Assembly (NCBI GenBank): GCA_947628755.1
Contig: CANRBC010000008.1
Coordinates: 40,443 to 104,442 of the forward strand
From: an uncultured Clostridia bacterium
GTDB taxonomy: Bacteria > Bacillota > Clostridia > Lachnospirales > CAG-274
DNA: 64,000 nt
Direction of reading: 5' to 3'
Under the pieces are notes generated by a model. It saw only the letters and a list, made by a program, of their open reading frames with translations, made no database searches and had not been told where the DNA came from. Positions 52,401 to 61,142 of the stretch are shown piece after piece; position 1 is the first letter of the stretch; each line of letters begins with the position of its first letter. Position numbers and translations under genes: made by a program.

Positions 52401-55400
52401 GCGAAGGCGCTTGGTATATGAAGAAGGCAGCTGCATTATACGAGGCATTTGCTCTCGGTATGCCTATCAGAGCTACAGACGGTACTGTATATGATATACA
52501 GGAGGTTGACCTTAATAAGGCATTCCAGACCAATATGGTTCTTGCAGGTGCTATCACAGAGGGTTCTTGGCCAAAGGATCCTAAGGCTAACAGCTATCAG
52601 AAGAATGCTGAAATGAACAGAATCAACCTTATGGTTCGTACCGGCGTAAGCTCCACCACAGGCGGCGGCAGCAGCGGTAAGGTATATGTTGATTCTACAA
52701 CAAAGCATCTTCCTGTAAAGGGCGATAAGTATCATATCACTCTTAGAAAGTTTAAGACAGGTTATCAGATTTCTACTGCCGAATATATCAAGGACGAAAA
52801 CGGCGATGTTACGAACCAGTTAGGCGAAACTGTTACAAAGTATGGTTACGACAGCGTTCTTAACTCATCCGGTATGCTTAGAAGTATCGACAGTAATAAC
52901 TACTATGTAGGCTTCTTTGCTTCAAGACGTGCTGATATAACAGTATCTAACATCAGACTTAAGGAAACTAATCCTGATACAGACCCTGATATCGCAGGCG
53001 GCGAAGTGAAGACAAATTCTCCAAATATAAGCGTTAAGTCAGACCTTAGCACTTTCATGAGTAACTATACATTACGCTTCAAGCCAAACGGCGACGCTAA
53101 GTACAGCGGTATGGCTACAGTTACTTACGAGGGTAAGCAGATTTGGGAAGGTTCAGTTAACTCCAACAGCACTACAGGCGTTAACGTAAGACTTAAGGAA
53201 AATGACATCAACAAGTTTGTCATCACCTTCTATCCAAATACATCTGACCCGACATTTACAAATTACAACACCGTTGTTAAGAAGTTCTATGTAACTCATA
53301 ACGACAGACTTGGCAGCGGCGAAATCTATATCGCTCCCGATGGCAAGGCAACCGGTTTAGGTACAAAGGACGACCCTGTTGACCTTGAAACTGCAATACA
53401 GTTCATGCGTTCAGGCGCTACCGGTATACTTGCAGACGGCGTTTACAACTTAAGAAACGACGATATAGGCAAGATCGACATTAAGAATACTCAGTCAGGC
53501 TTCCCATGGGCTCCTATTACATTAAAGGCTGACGAGGGTGCTAATCCTATTATCGACCTCCAGGCTAAGTATGAGGGCTTCTACTGTGACGCAGACTACT
53601 GGATATTCAGCGGTCTTACAGTTACAAACAGTGTTGGCAACGGTAAGGCATTCAATCTTGCCGGCAACCATTGTATAGTTGAATACTGTACATTCCACGA
53701 CAATAACGATACAGGTTTCCAGATCAGCCGTATAAGCGGTGACGACCAGATTATAGAAGACTGGCCTTCATACAATGTTGTAAGACATTGTGAGGCATTC
53801 AACAACTTCGACCCATCCAAGAACAATGCCGACGGCTTCGCAGCTAAGCTGACAGTTGGTTATGGCAATGTATTCGAGGATTGTATATCTCACCACAACG
53901 CTGATGACGGTTGGGATTGCTATACTAAGTTAGGTACAGGTGCTATCGGTGCTTCTGTTCTTGAGAATTGTATAAGCTATAGACAGCAGCATTCACTTAA
54001 TCCCGACGGTACAGATACATTATCTGCTAACGGTTCAGGCGGTAACGGCTTCAAGCTGGGCGGCGAAGATATATTCGTTAAGCATTACGTAAAGGATTGT
54101 ATCACATTTGAGAACAGCGAGGGTAACGGCGTTGATACCAACAACAACCCTGCTGTTAAGATAAGAAACGTTATCTCTATGGATAACAACCATAACTTCG
54201 GTTTATACGGTAACCCGACTACAAGTCTTACAGTAGACGGCAGCTCAACTTCACCTGAGGGCAAGGTTTATAAGTATGACTACGACCTTAAGGGCGCTGT
54301 TTCTATCCAGACAACAGCAAGCAGAGCTGAGAATATCTACGGCTGGAATGCAGAGGGTACTGAAAACTATGCTAATATCCGCGTTGTTGACGATCCTTCA
54401 AACTACCTCATAAGAGGCTATCAGGTTGACGCAGAGGGCAATCCTGTTCTCAGCGGCGGCAAGAAGGTAGACGATTTCAGATCACTCAACAGCGAGGGCA
54501 AAGAGCTTGATACAAACGCTATGTTCGTATCTCTTGACAAGACTACCTCTCAGGATAGTATGCAGAGATACCACAGAAATGCTGACGGTTCATTTGACCA
54601 CGGCGATTTCCTTAAGTTAAGAAAAGAGTATGTACATGATCCTGCTGACATCGTAGTTCTTCCTACTTTGGACAGCAATGGTAATGTAGGTCCTTCTACT
54701 GAGTCAACAGAAGCAACTACTTCCGGTGGTACTATCACTCCATCAACGCCTAGCGGCGGCGGTGGCGGTGGCGGCGGTGGCGGCGGTGGAGCTAAGCTCA
54801 CCGTTAAGGAAGCTACCACTCAGGCAACTACTGCTGAGGAAGCTACTGATGAACCAAGCAAGGGTTCTGTTATCACTAAGGACGTTAAGGTAACTATTGG
54901 CGCAAGCGAAATAGTTGTAGGCGACCAGACTATACCTGTGGATGCTTCTGCTTATATCCAGAAGGAATCTTCATCTACATTAGTTCCGTTAAGATTCGTT
55001 GCTATCGCTATATTAGGCGGAGATGTTGCAGACGCTGATTCTTCAAGCATCGTTGCTTGGGACGCTCAGGCTAAGGCTGCTACTATCACTGCAGGCGAGG
55101 ATACTATCGTATTTACCGCAGGCAGCTCCGACATGGTAATCAATGGCGAAACTACAACAATGGATAACGGCGTTAAGGCTGAAATCGTTGACGGTAGAAT
55201 GTATGTTCCGTTCAGAGCTTTAGGTCAGGCATTAGGCGTTGCTGTTGCATGGGATGCAGATACTAAGACTGCTTCTTACATTGCTCCTACTCCCGAGGAA
55301 GAGCCTGATGTAAGCGACATTTCCGTTACTAAGGAACAGCTTGCAAATGCAGCTGAGGTTCTTGACCAGCTTCTTTCCGTAAGCGTTGAGAAGGCTCAGA

Positions 55401-55684
55401 GCTTAAGCGAAGAGGATGCGGTTGTTTACGCTGAGAAGTGCGACAAGTTAGCAACTATCCAGCAGGAGGTTGCTTCAGATATGACTGACGAAGAAGTACA
55501 GGCAGCTTATGACATTTTAATGGATGAGCTTGCTGAATACTTCAGAACAGAATTACCTGAAAAGGTTGGCACTACTGAGGCAGTAGACGCTAAGGCTGAC
55601 GAGATTATGGATAAGCTCACAGCTGAGGCAGAGGCTGCAGAAGCTGCTGAGGATGCTACCGAAGCTACTACAGCTGCTGAATAA
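49487..55684 (+). CDS. Giant secreted pectate lyase (PL9)
   Basis: The 2065-residue exported protein should cleave pectate outside the cell. In order: signal peptide (1-24); acidic low-complexity region (to about 93); a beta-sandwich (94-355); four Ig-like Big_3 modules (about 361-765); a second beta-sandwich (767-1158) sharing the VGFFASR..D.T.S.I.L motif with the first; a beta module (1180-1275); a PL9 parallel beta-helix (about 1276-1718) with ADGFAAKL (about 1448), NADDGWD (about 1472) and NGFKLG (about 1519), the expected calcium-site aspartates and catalytic lysine; a poly-Gly linker; two copper amine oxidase N-terminal-like repeats (1798-1933); an acidic helical tail. The ATG at 49487 follows AAAAGGAGG; no SLH repeats occur, so wall attachment may use the C-terminal modules. 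Confidence 0.92.
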   Translation: MKKRLLAFALASTMLFTSFNVAYAEDAAVADDIVIAEETAEDEAVADEAVADDVVESDSAVVDDTSSSGGGGSAEIADVEDEEVEDLAAEAGPDYVHEAVAPWQATAFGDIANQEKLGTYYKSDGSIGPKAQIDGDDGTKVDAFEIQGTGEGDAMTVHMRAGTKAKPTGKVSGSADGSAGTTGGAYYYQQIASDMDFTLSAKAHVNSVLNTDNQVAFGIMFRDELLPDRSYSEGNMLVPPTDPNYNTGATYGSEVTAGRFRMAAKLCDGWVREPGRKMKYSPFQNEGGTVPKEGTDVSITLKKSGDVFIFTVDGHKTTFDGSALDYNGDNAIDKDYNYVGLFASRAVDLTWSEISLTPDVPAKSIEVTPPTKTLYNVDEPFDPTGMVIKATYPGVNGAPDTTAEIDINDTDAYSILGFDDQDNKSFSSVGTKTLTVVVGNGRATFNVDVQALKVDRLELTDVPAKAEYYIDGTFDPFGIAATAYVNDGSTRNLNNVKTDEGKYSNYKFVMDGKVIDTNTVFTAADAGVKTIQVSYRDDDKNLDDNDVFAEFQVTINNKKPIGLDVAAAPTITTYYIGQEFNPGGLIVQAVYQNADGTVERHVLTPAEYTLSGFNSETANPQLPITVTFKANEALTTVFNVGIYVAVPSMTVVDIYPRTSYNIGEAFSAENFKLSILYTDGSSKEITKDVLYYKGKDGYYSLATSDPASMAPVDENTALNQDFYIDLTDFDSSAASTQSQIIKLVVNKGLYPNCKDVEIPITILEADKYLWRADMLGALDQGGDDGASITVTKADGTKQASYKKTLNTDPQIMENGVLPDVQEVNIMTTRKSGKIATDHDGIAYYYTVMDGSKNFEISADVLVNAYLIDRSEMDPVKDKDQVEKYDNAIKEGKTPDEAKDMARDGQEGFGIMAKDIIQLAGGVDGNTYLGGTAKDAVVPENAAQIYYVFDRNNDFVDYAYDVQSAEVAKANAGEGAWYMKKAAALYEAFALGMPIRATDGTVYDIQEVDLNKAFQTNMVLAGAITEGSWPKDPKANSYQKNAEMNRINLMVRTGVSSTTGGGSSGKVYVDSTTKHLPVKGDKYHITLRKFKTGYQISTAEYIKDENGDVTNQLGETVTKYGYDSVLNSSGMLRSIDSNNYYVGFFASRRADITVSNIRLKETNPDTDPDIAGGEVKTNSPNISVKSDLSTFMSNYTLRFKPNGDAKYSGMATVTYEGKQIWEGSVNSNSTTGVNVRLKENDINKFVITFYPNTSDPTFTNYNTVVKKFYVTHNDRLGSGEIYIAPDGKATGLGTKDDPVDLETAIQFMRSGATGILADGVYNLRNDDIGKIDIKNTQSGFPWAPITLKADEGANPIIDLQAKYEGFYCDADYWIFSGLTVTNSVGNGKAFNLAGNHCIVEYCTFHDNNDTGFQISRISGDDQIIEDWPSYNVVRHCEAFNNFDPSKNNADGFAAKLTVGYGNVFEDCISHHNADDGWDCYTKLGTGAIGASVLENCISYRQQHSLNPDGTDTLSANGSGGNGFKLGGEDIFVKHYVKDCITFENSEGNGVDTNNNPAVKIRNVISMDNNHNFGLYGNPTTSLTVDGSSTSPEGKVYKYDYDLKGAVSIQTTASRAENIYGWNAEGTENYANIRVVDDPSNYLIRGYQVDAEGNPVLSGGKKVDDFRSLNSEGKELDTNAMFVSLDKTTSQDSMQRYHRNADGSFDHGDFLKLRKEYVHDPADIVVLPTLDSNGNVGPSTESTEATTSGGTITPSTPSGGGGGGGGGGGGAKLTVKEATTQATTAEEATDEPSKGSVITKDVKVTIGASEIVVGDQTIPVDASAYIQKESSSTLVPLRFVAIAILGGDVADADSSSIVAWDAQAKAATITAGEDTIVFTAGSSDMVINGETTTMDNGVKAEIVDGRMYVPFRALGQALGVAVAWDADTKTASYIAPTPEEEPDVSDISVTKEQLANAAEVLDQLLSVSVEKAQSLSEEDAVVYAEKCDKLATIQQEVASDMTDEEVQAAYDILMDELAEYFRTELPEKVGTTEAVDAKADEIMDKLTAEAEAAEAAEDATEATTAAE

Positions 55685-55716
55685 TACAGATATAATTCAA
55701 TATTGATGTATTATAT

Positions 55717-55744
55717 GGGAGAGCCCAAATGGGCTCTCCCTTTT
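55717..55744 (+). terminator. Strong intrinsic terminator
   Basis: GGGAGAGCCC and GGGCTCTCCC form a perfect 10-bp stem around AAAT, followed by TTTT. It resembles the terminator of the SLH protein gene. Confidence 0.95.
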
Positions 55745-56055
55745 GCGTGTTGATAAATCTACGGGTTGAGCATTATAAGTGGGCGATAGGATTTATTTGT
55801 TTAGGGGATTTTTGTTTAGGTGAGTAGTTCATCGACCCTTCAGTCAGCCTCGCTCTAAGCCATTTGTTACACTTATCTGTTGCCGAGGCTGACAGCTCCC
55901 CTTCTCGTAAGGGGAGCCTTAGGTATACGCTTTCCAAAGGCTTTAATAATGTGAAAAAATTATTTTTTTTCAGCTAAGAAATGAGAATAACGTCTTCTTG
56001 AGTTTCTTTGAAGGGGGGAAGCCTGCGCTACCTTCCCCTCTTTCTAGCCTCCCCA

Positions 56056-56120
56056 TTGCACCGAAAGATTTATCGGTCGCTGCCTTTTGGCAGCGGCTTT
56101 CGGCTTGCCGAAAGTGCTGA
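56056..56120 (+). repeat. Nested palindromic element N9
   Basis: It is nearly identical to N7, including the flanking CCTCCCC and TAGCCCGTCAGGGCG. Confidence 0.8.
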
Positions 56121-56143
56121 TAGCCCGTCAGGGCGTCGGAGGT

Positions 56144-56202
56144 TTGCATCGGAAAGCTATCCGACAAACCGTAGGTTTGCTTTTGCGAAGCAAAAGTGCT
56201 GG
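56144..56202 (+). repeat. Nested palindromic element N10
   Basis: TTGCATCGGAAAGCTATCCG to GCAAAAGTGCTGG, nearly identical to N3. Confidence 0.8.
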
Positions 56203-56213
56203 GGAGGGGGATA

Positions 56214-56298
56214 TTGCACCTAAAGATTTATCGGAATTGAATCGGAAGATTTATCCGACGATACGGAGTATTGCTTTTACCGAAGGTAAAAGTTCTGA
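56214..56298 (+). repeat. Nested palindromic element N11
   Basis: TTGCACCTAAAGATTTATCG to GGTAAAAGTTCTGA; it matches the longer variant N8. Confidence 0.75.
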
Positions 56299-56538
56299 CA
56301 GCCGCAGGCTGGCTTTGCCGCCTCCCCACTTATAGCCTCCCCTAGCCCGTCAGGGCGTCGGAGGGGAGGGGGACCATGCGAAGCATGGTGGAAGGGTCGT
56401 TCAAATAATATTGGATAAATACAGTATTGCCGAGTCCATAACCCGCAAACCTGCCGAAATATCAAAACCATCGATAATTACAACACAAATAACAATTTTT
56501 AATCATTTTCGGGCGGCAGCGGTATTGTCGATCACATA

Positions 56539-56567
56539 TTGCAATAACAAAAAATATGTGCTATAAT
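56539..56567 (+). promoter_or_regulatory. Promoter of the fumarase/glycan operon
   Basis: TTGCAA (56539-56544) and TATAAT (56562-56567) are 17 bases apart, about 36 bp before the ATG at 56604. Confidence 0.7.
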
Positions 56568-56603
56568 TATTGTGTATTATTATGTATAAAAGAGGGAAAT
56601 AAA

Positions 56604-57446
56604 ATGCGTGATATAGATGTGTCCGTAATAACGGAAAAAGTAAAGGAGCTTTGTATAGACGCAAACTGCCGTCTTAACGACGATGTATACGCTGCTTTGG
56701 AGCAGGCAAAGGCAAAAGAAGGCTCTCCCATAGGCAGGAATATACTTTCTCAGCTTGTGGAAAATGCCGAGCTTGCCTGTAAGAAGTGCAAGCCTATATG
56801 TCAGGATACGGGAATGGCAGTTATTTTTATTGATGTAGGTCAGGAGGTACACATTGTAGGCGGCAGCATTACCGACGCCGTCAACGAGGGAGTGCGTCTT
56901 GGCTATACCGAGGGTTATTTGCGGAAATCCATAGTTTCAGACCCTCTTTTGAGAGTAAACACAAGGGACAACACCCCTGCAATCATTCACTATAATATTG
57001 TCGAAGGCGAAAATATACATATAGAGGTAGCGCCTAAGGGCTTCGGAAGCGAAAATATGAGCAAGGTTTATATGCTTAAGCCCTCCGACGGAATAGAAGG
57101 CGTAAAAAACGCCGTTTTGGACTGTATAGAAAAGGCAGGACCAAATCCCTGTCCCCCTATGGTCATAGGCGTGGGTATAGGCGGCAATTTCGAGCTGTGC
57201 GCAGAGCTTGCCAAGAGAGCCCTTCTCCGTCCAATAGGCTCACATTCGGACAAGCCTCATATAAGAGAAATGGAGGAGGAGCTTCTCCAAAGAGCCAACG
57301 GACTGGGTATAGGTCCTCAGGGTCTTGGCGGCAACACCACCGTGCTGGGGCTTAATATTGAAACCTATGCTACACATATTGCAGGCTTGCCCGTAGCGGT
57401 AAACGTAAGCTGTCATGTTACAAGACATGGGGAATGTACTATATAG
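56604..57446 (+). CDS. fumA: Class I fumarate hydratase, alpha subunit
   Basis: This is the iron-sulfur subunit of two-part fumarase (or the related tartrate dehydratase), which interconverts fumarate and malate. The 280 residues carry the three cluster cysteines in KPICQDTGMAV, GPNPCPPMVIG and NVSCHVTRHGE, plus GIGIGPQGLGGNTTVLG. The ATG at 56604 follows GAGGG; the longer frame from 56556 overlaps the promoter. The beta subunit is 5.8 kb further on, after four unrelated genes, which is unusual. Fumarase is favoured over tartrate dehydratase by frequency only. Confidence 0.92.
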   Translation: MRDIDVSVITEKVKELCIDANCRLNDDVYAALEQAKAKEGSPIGRNILSQLVENAELACKKCKPICQDTGMAVIFIDVGQEVHIVGGSITDAVNEGVRLGYTEGYLRKSIVSDPLLRVNTRDNTPAIIHYNIVEGENIHIEVAPKGFGSENMSKVYMLKPSDGIEGVKNAVLDCIEKAGPNPCPPMVIGVGIGGNFELCAELAKRALLRPIGSHSDKPHIREMEEELLQRANGLGIGPQGLGGNTTVLGLNIETYATHIAGLPVAVNVSCHVTRHGECTI

Positions 57447-57455
57447 GAGAGCGCT

Positions 57456-57911
57456 ATGAAAGAGTTGTTGACATTGTTTTTTTCCTTGCGCTGGAGGGAG
57501 CTGTTCTTTGCCCCTACGGACAACGGTATTATTAAATTTTTCAGATATGCCTTTGTAGGAGGCATAGCCTTTGTTGTGGACTACTGCGGCTTTGTTCTTA
57601 CGTCTGTGCTTTTGGGCGAAAGCACCTTTAGCGTTGTGGCGGCGACTACGGTAGGCTTCATTGCAGGGCTTATAACAAATTTCATATTATCCAAGAAATT
57701 TGTGTTTACGGAAAGCGCCAAGGTAGGCGCAGCAGGCGAATTTATGGTCTATGCCGTAATAGGCATAGGCGGTTATATATTCAACATATTGCTTATGCTT
57801 TTGTTCGTCAGGTTTATAAACAAATATGCAGCCAAGATAATAGTTGCCCTTATAGTGCTGGTATACAATTATCTTGCAAGAAAAATAATATTATATTCGG
57901 GGGAAAACTAA
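57456..57911 (+). CDS. GtrA family membrane protein
   Basis: The 151-residue protein has four membrane segments of the GtrA type: FFRYAFVGGIAFVVDYCGFV opens the domain at about residue 27, and VGFIAGLITNFILSKKFVF and YNYLARKIILY are family hallmarks. GtrA proteins are thought to flip or carry undecaprenyl-linked sugars for cell-surface glycans. It follows fumA by 9 bp and precedes an FAD enzyme by 3 bp. Confidence 0.92.
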   Translation: MKELLTLFFSLRWRELFFAPTDNGIIKFFRYAFVGGIAFVVDYCGFVLTSVLLGESTFSVVAATTVGFIAGLITNFILSKKFVFTESAKVGAAGEFMVYAVIGIGGYIFNILLMLLFVRFINKYAAKIIVALIVLVYNYLARKIILYSGEN

Positions 57912-57914
57912 ATT

Positions 57915-59453
57915 ATGAAAAAGGTTATTATAATAGGCGCAGGTCCTGCCGGTCTTACGGCAGGCTACGAGCTTCTGAAAAAATCAAAGGATTATGAGGT
58001 TATAATACTGGAGGAAAGCAACGCCATAGGCGGTATTTCCCGTACTGTAAAATACAACGGCAACAGAATGGACATAGGCGGTCACAGATTTTTCTCAAAG
58101 GACGACAGGGTAATGGAGTGGTGGAACAGCATTATGCCCTTACAGGGCAGTCCCTCCTTCGACGATAAGAAGCTGGGCAGGGAAAAGAAGCTCGCTCCCG
58201 TAGGTCCTGACCCCGACAAAGAGGATAGAGTAATGCTTGTGAGAAACCGAGTGTCAAGAATATACTATCTCAAGAAGTTCTTCGACTATCCCGTAAGTAT
58301 GAAGCTGAGTACATTTAAAAATATGGGTCTTGTCAGGACTGTAAAGGCAGGCTTCAGCTATCTTGGCTCTGTTGTACACAAGCTGCCGGAGACCTCTCTT
58401 GAAAATTTCTATATCAATCGCTTCGGACGAGTGCTCTACTCTATGTTTTTCGAGGGCTATACGGAAAAGCTCTGGGGAAGACACCCAAGTGAAATATCTG
58501 CGGACTGGGGTTCTCAGAGAGTCAAGGGTCTTTCCGTTATGGCAGTTATAAAGGATATGTTAGGCAAGCTGATACCCTCTAAAAACAAGAAGGTAGAGAC
58601 CTCTCTTATAGAGGAGTATGTTTATCCAAAGTACGGTCCGGGTCAGCTTTGGGAAATCGTAGCCGACGAAATAAAGGCTATGGGCGGCACTATCATTATG
58701 AACTGCGGAGTAAACAAAATAAACAATACCGACAATAGAATAGTGTCCGTAGGCTGCACAAACGGAGAAACAATAGAGGGAGATATTTTCATTTCCTCAA
58801 TGCCCATAAAGGACCTTGTGGCGGATATGGACAATGTGCCCTCAAAGGAAGCCTCTGTTGCGGAAGGCTTACCATACAGGGATTTCGTTACGGTAGGTTT
58901 GCTTGTAAATAAGCTCAATCTCAAAAATGAAACGAATATAAAGACGCTTGGCAATATCGTTCCCGACTGCTGGATATATGTACAGGATACGGGAGTAAAG
59001 CTGGGCAGAATACAGATATTCAACAACTGGTCGCCTTATATGGTAAAGGATGCGGAAAATACCGTATGGATAGGTCTGGAATACTTCTGCGACGAGGGCG
59101 ACAGCTTCTGGAATATGAGCGATGAAAAATGCATAAGTCAAGCTATAAGCGAGCTTGTTAAAATGGGAATTATAAACTCCAAGGAGGATGTTCTGGATTC
59201 CCACAGAGAAAAGGTGAAAAAGGCGTATCCCGCTTATTTTGACACATACGACAATATAGATATACTTATTGACTGGCTCAATAAGTTTGATAACCTTTAC
59301 TGCGTAGGCAGAAACGGTCAGCACAGATACAACAATATGGATCATTCCATGGTCACCTCCTTTGAAGCCGTAGGCAATATTTTAAGCGGCAAGAGTACAA
59401 AGGAAAATGTATGGAATGTAAATACGGAAAAGGAATATCACGAGAAAAAATAA
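57915..59453 (+). CDS. FAD-dependent UDP-galactopyranose mutase-like protein
   Basis: The 512-residue protein starts with the dinucleotide-binding [18 protein letters not shown] and has the [19 protein letters not shown] block and [20 protein letters not shown], found in UDP-galactopyranose mutase-like amine oxidase-fold proteins next to glycosyltransferases. Classical Glf is about 370 residues, so this is a longer relative and its substrate is not certain. With the flanking GtrA and membrane glycosyltransferases, it probably makes or alters a sugar for a surface polymer. Confidence 0.85.
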   Translation: MKKVIIIGAGPAGLTAGYELLKKSKDYEVIILEESNAIGGISRTVKYNGNRMDIGGHRFFSKDDRVMEWWNSIMPLQGSPSFDDKKLGREKKLAPVGPDPDKEDRVMLVRNRVSRIYYLKKFFDYPVSMKLSTFKNMGLVRTVKAGFSYLGSVVHKLPETSLENFYINRFGRVLYSMFFEGYTEKLWGRHPSEISADWGSQRVKGLSVMAVIKDMLGKLIPSKNKKVETSLIEEYVYPKYGPGQLWEIVADEIKAMGGTIIMNCGVNKINNTDNRIVSVGCTNGETIEGDIFISSMPIKDLVADMDNVPSKEASVAEGLPYRDFVTVGLLVNKLNLKNETNIKTLGNIVPDCWIYVQDTGVKLGRIQIFNNWSPYMVKDAENTVWIGLEYFCDEGDSFWNMSDEKCISQAISELVKMGIINSKEDVLDSHREKVKKAYPAYFDTYDNIDILIDWLNKFDNLYCVGRNGQHRYNNMDHSMVTSFEAVGNILSGKSTKENVWNVNTEKEYHEKK

Positions 59454-59480
59454 TTACTCTTGGCAGGGAGGAAACAACAA

Positions 59481-61121
59481 ATGGAAAATACTGTTAATGA
59501 TAACGGCGCAGCAGTTAAAACAAAGAGGGAAAAAACGGACTATATATCCATATTCAGCCGTGTGATACTGGCAATATCCTTTATCACCGTTATATACTAT
59601 ATGCTTGGTCCTTCGGAGGGTTATCTTCATTCGGACTGTGTAGACACTATGACCTGGGCGGCAGGCTCTGTGGAAAGCGGAAAGATATTCAATCCCACAT
59701 TTTATTACCCGTGTCTTCTGCCCTTTGGCTCGACATTTCTGGTATATCCCTTTATGAAGCTGTTTGGCTTTACTATGTTTACATACAGACTTTCTATGTT
59801 TGTATTTATGCTGCTTTTTACAACTGCTCTGTACTTTACGCTCAGAGGACTTAAGTGGAATAAGAATATCTGTCTTATAACGATAGCCCTTGAGCTTATG
59901 GCGGTATCCTCCGGTCAGAAGCTGAGAGAGCTTTTCTGGGAGCATATAATATACTACAGCTTGGGAGCATTTCTGGCATTGGCGCTTTTGGCTATGGTAT
60001 TTGCCTTTATAAGATATTATGACAATAACGGCTATTCCTTCAAAAATTGCAAAAAGGCTGTGATATTTGCTGTGTGCTGCGGATTATGGGCGCTGCTTTC
60101 CGCCTTTGACGGCGTTACGGTGCTGGCGCTTTCATCCTTGCCTGTGTTATTTGCTCTTCTTGGAGAAATCGTAATATACGACGGTACGCCTATTTTATCG
60201 GAAAAAAACAGAGCCATGGGAATATCCGCGGTTATAATAGCGGTATGCACTGTGCTTGGCAGCATTTTTCTCAAAATAGCCGCGGCGGATATTGCAACGA
60301 GCTACGCAGGCGCATATTCCGTTATATCCGACAGCAACGAATGGGGCAATAATCTTCTTAATTTCCTTAAGCAATGGACATCTCTTTTAGGCGCGGACTA
60401 TTATATAGGCGAGTCTGTCACAAAGGGCGCAAATGTCATTGCGGCGATCAAAATGGCAGGAAGCCTTATACTATTTTTTGTGCCTGTATATGCCCTGTTC
60501 ATATACAGAAAATTCAACAGATATGAAAGAATATTGCTGTTCTATCATTGGATAATGACCGCCTTTGTATTGTACGGCTTTATATTCGGCAATCTCTCCG
60601 GCGTAAACTGGAGACTTACGCCTATTATATGCTCTGCCGTTGTTGTGAATATGGCGGTATGGAAACAGCTTTTCGCAAGTGTGGACAAAAGAAGACTCCT
60701 TGCTCTAATATCCTCTCTTGTGATATTGTCCTGCGCTATTACATCAATACAGATATTGACTATGCCTTCTGACTACGGCAGGGATAACGAGCTTCACAAG
60801 GCTATGGAGCTTCTGGAGGAAAACGACCTTGACTATGGCTACGCTACCTACTGGAATGCCAATGTTATCACTCTTCTGTCAAGCAGCAGGGTAAAGGTAA
60901 GAGATATATACATTGAGGACGAGGATATTAAAAACGGCTGGCTCAACTCGGACAAGACGTGGTTCGAGGATCAACCGGGACAGGAAAAATATTTTGTGCT
61001 TCTGACAAATGCAGAGTATGAAAGCGCATTGGAAAGAGAGCATATAATACTTGACGATACCGTAGATACTATAAGAGAAGGCAACTGGGTCGTGCTTGTA
61101 AAGGACAAAAATATATTTTAG
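59481..61121 (+). CDS. Polytopic membrane protein, putative GT-C glycosyltransferase
   Basis: The 546-residue protein has about ten membrane segments and an extracellular C-terminal domain (from about 440). The first external loop contains YLHSDCVDTMTWAAGSVESG; an Asp in this loop is the usual catalytic position of GT-C enzymes, which use lipid-linked sugars. I do not recognise the precise family. The ATG at 59481 follows GGGAGG; a TTG at 59460 is not supported. It is in tandem with another large membrane protein of similar type. Confidence 0.7.
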   Translation: MENTVNDNGAAVKTKREKTDYISIFSRVILAISFITVIYYMLGPSEGYLHSDCVDTMTWAAGSVESGKIFNPTFYYPCLLPFGSTFLVYPFMKLFGFTMFTYRLSMFVFMLLFTTALYFTLRGLKWNKNICLITIALELMAVSSGQKLRELFWEHIIYYSLGAFLALALLAMVFAFIRYYDNNGYSFKNCKKAVIFAVCCGLWALLSAFDGVTVLALSSLPVLFALLGEIVIYDGTPILSEKNRAMGISAVIIAVCTVLGSIFLKIAAADIATSYAGAYSVISDSNEWGNNLLNFLKQWTSLLGADYYIGESVTKGANVIAAIKMAGSLILFFVPVYALFIYRKFNRYERILLFYHWIMTAFVLYGFIFGNLSGVNWRLTPIICSAVVVNMAVWKQLFASVDKRRLLALISSLVILSCAITSIQILTMPSDYGRDNELHKAMELLEENDLDYGYATYWNANVITLLSSSRVKVRDIYIEDEDIKNGWLNSDKTWFEDQPGQEKYFVLLTNAEYESALEREHIILDDTVDTIREGNWVVLVKDKNIF

Positions 61122-61142
61122 TCTTATAAAGGGGACACTATT

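Larger units (their letters stand above)
55832..56399. repeat. Composite palindromic repeat, copy 8
   Basis: It begins TCGACCCTTCAGTCAGCCTCG with an uninterrupted CTCCCCTTCTCGTAAGGGGAG hairpin (the empty site for the nested element) and ends GCATGGTGGAAGGGTCG. It is the longest copy and has taken up three nested elements in its right half. Confidence 0.85.
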
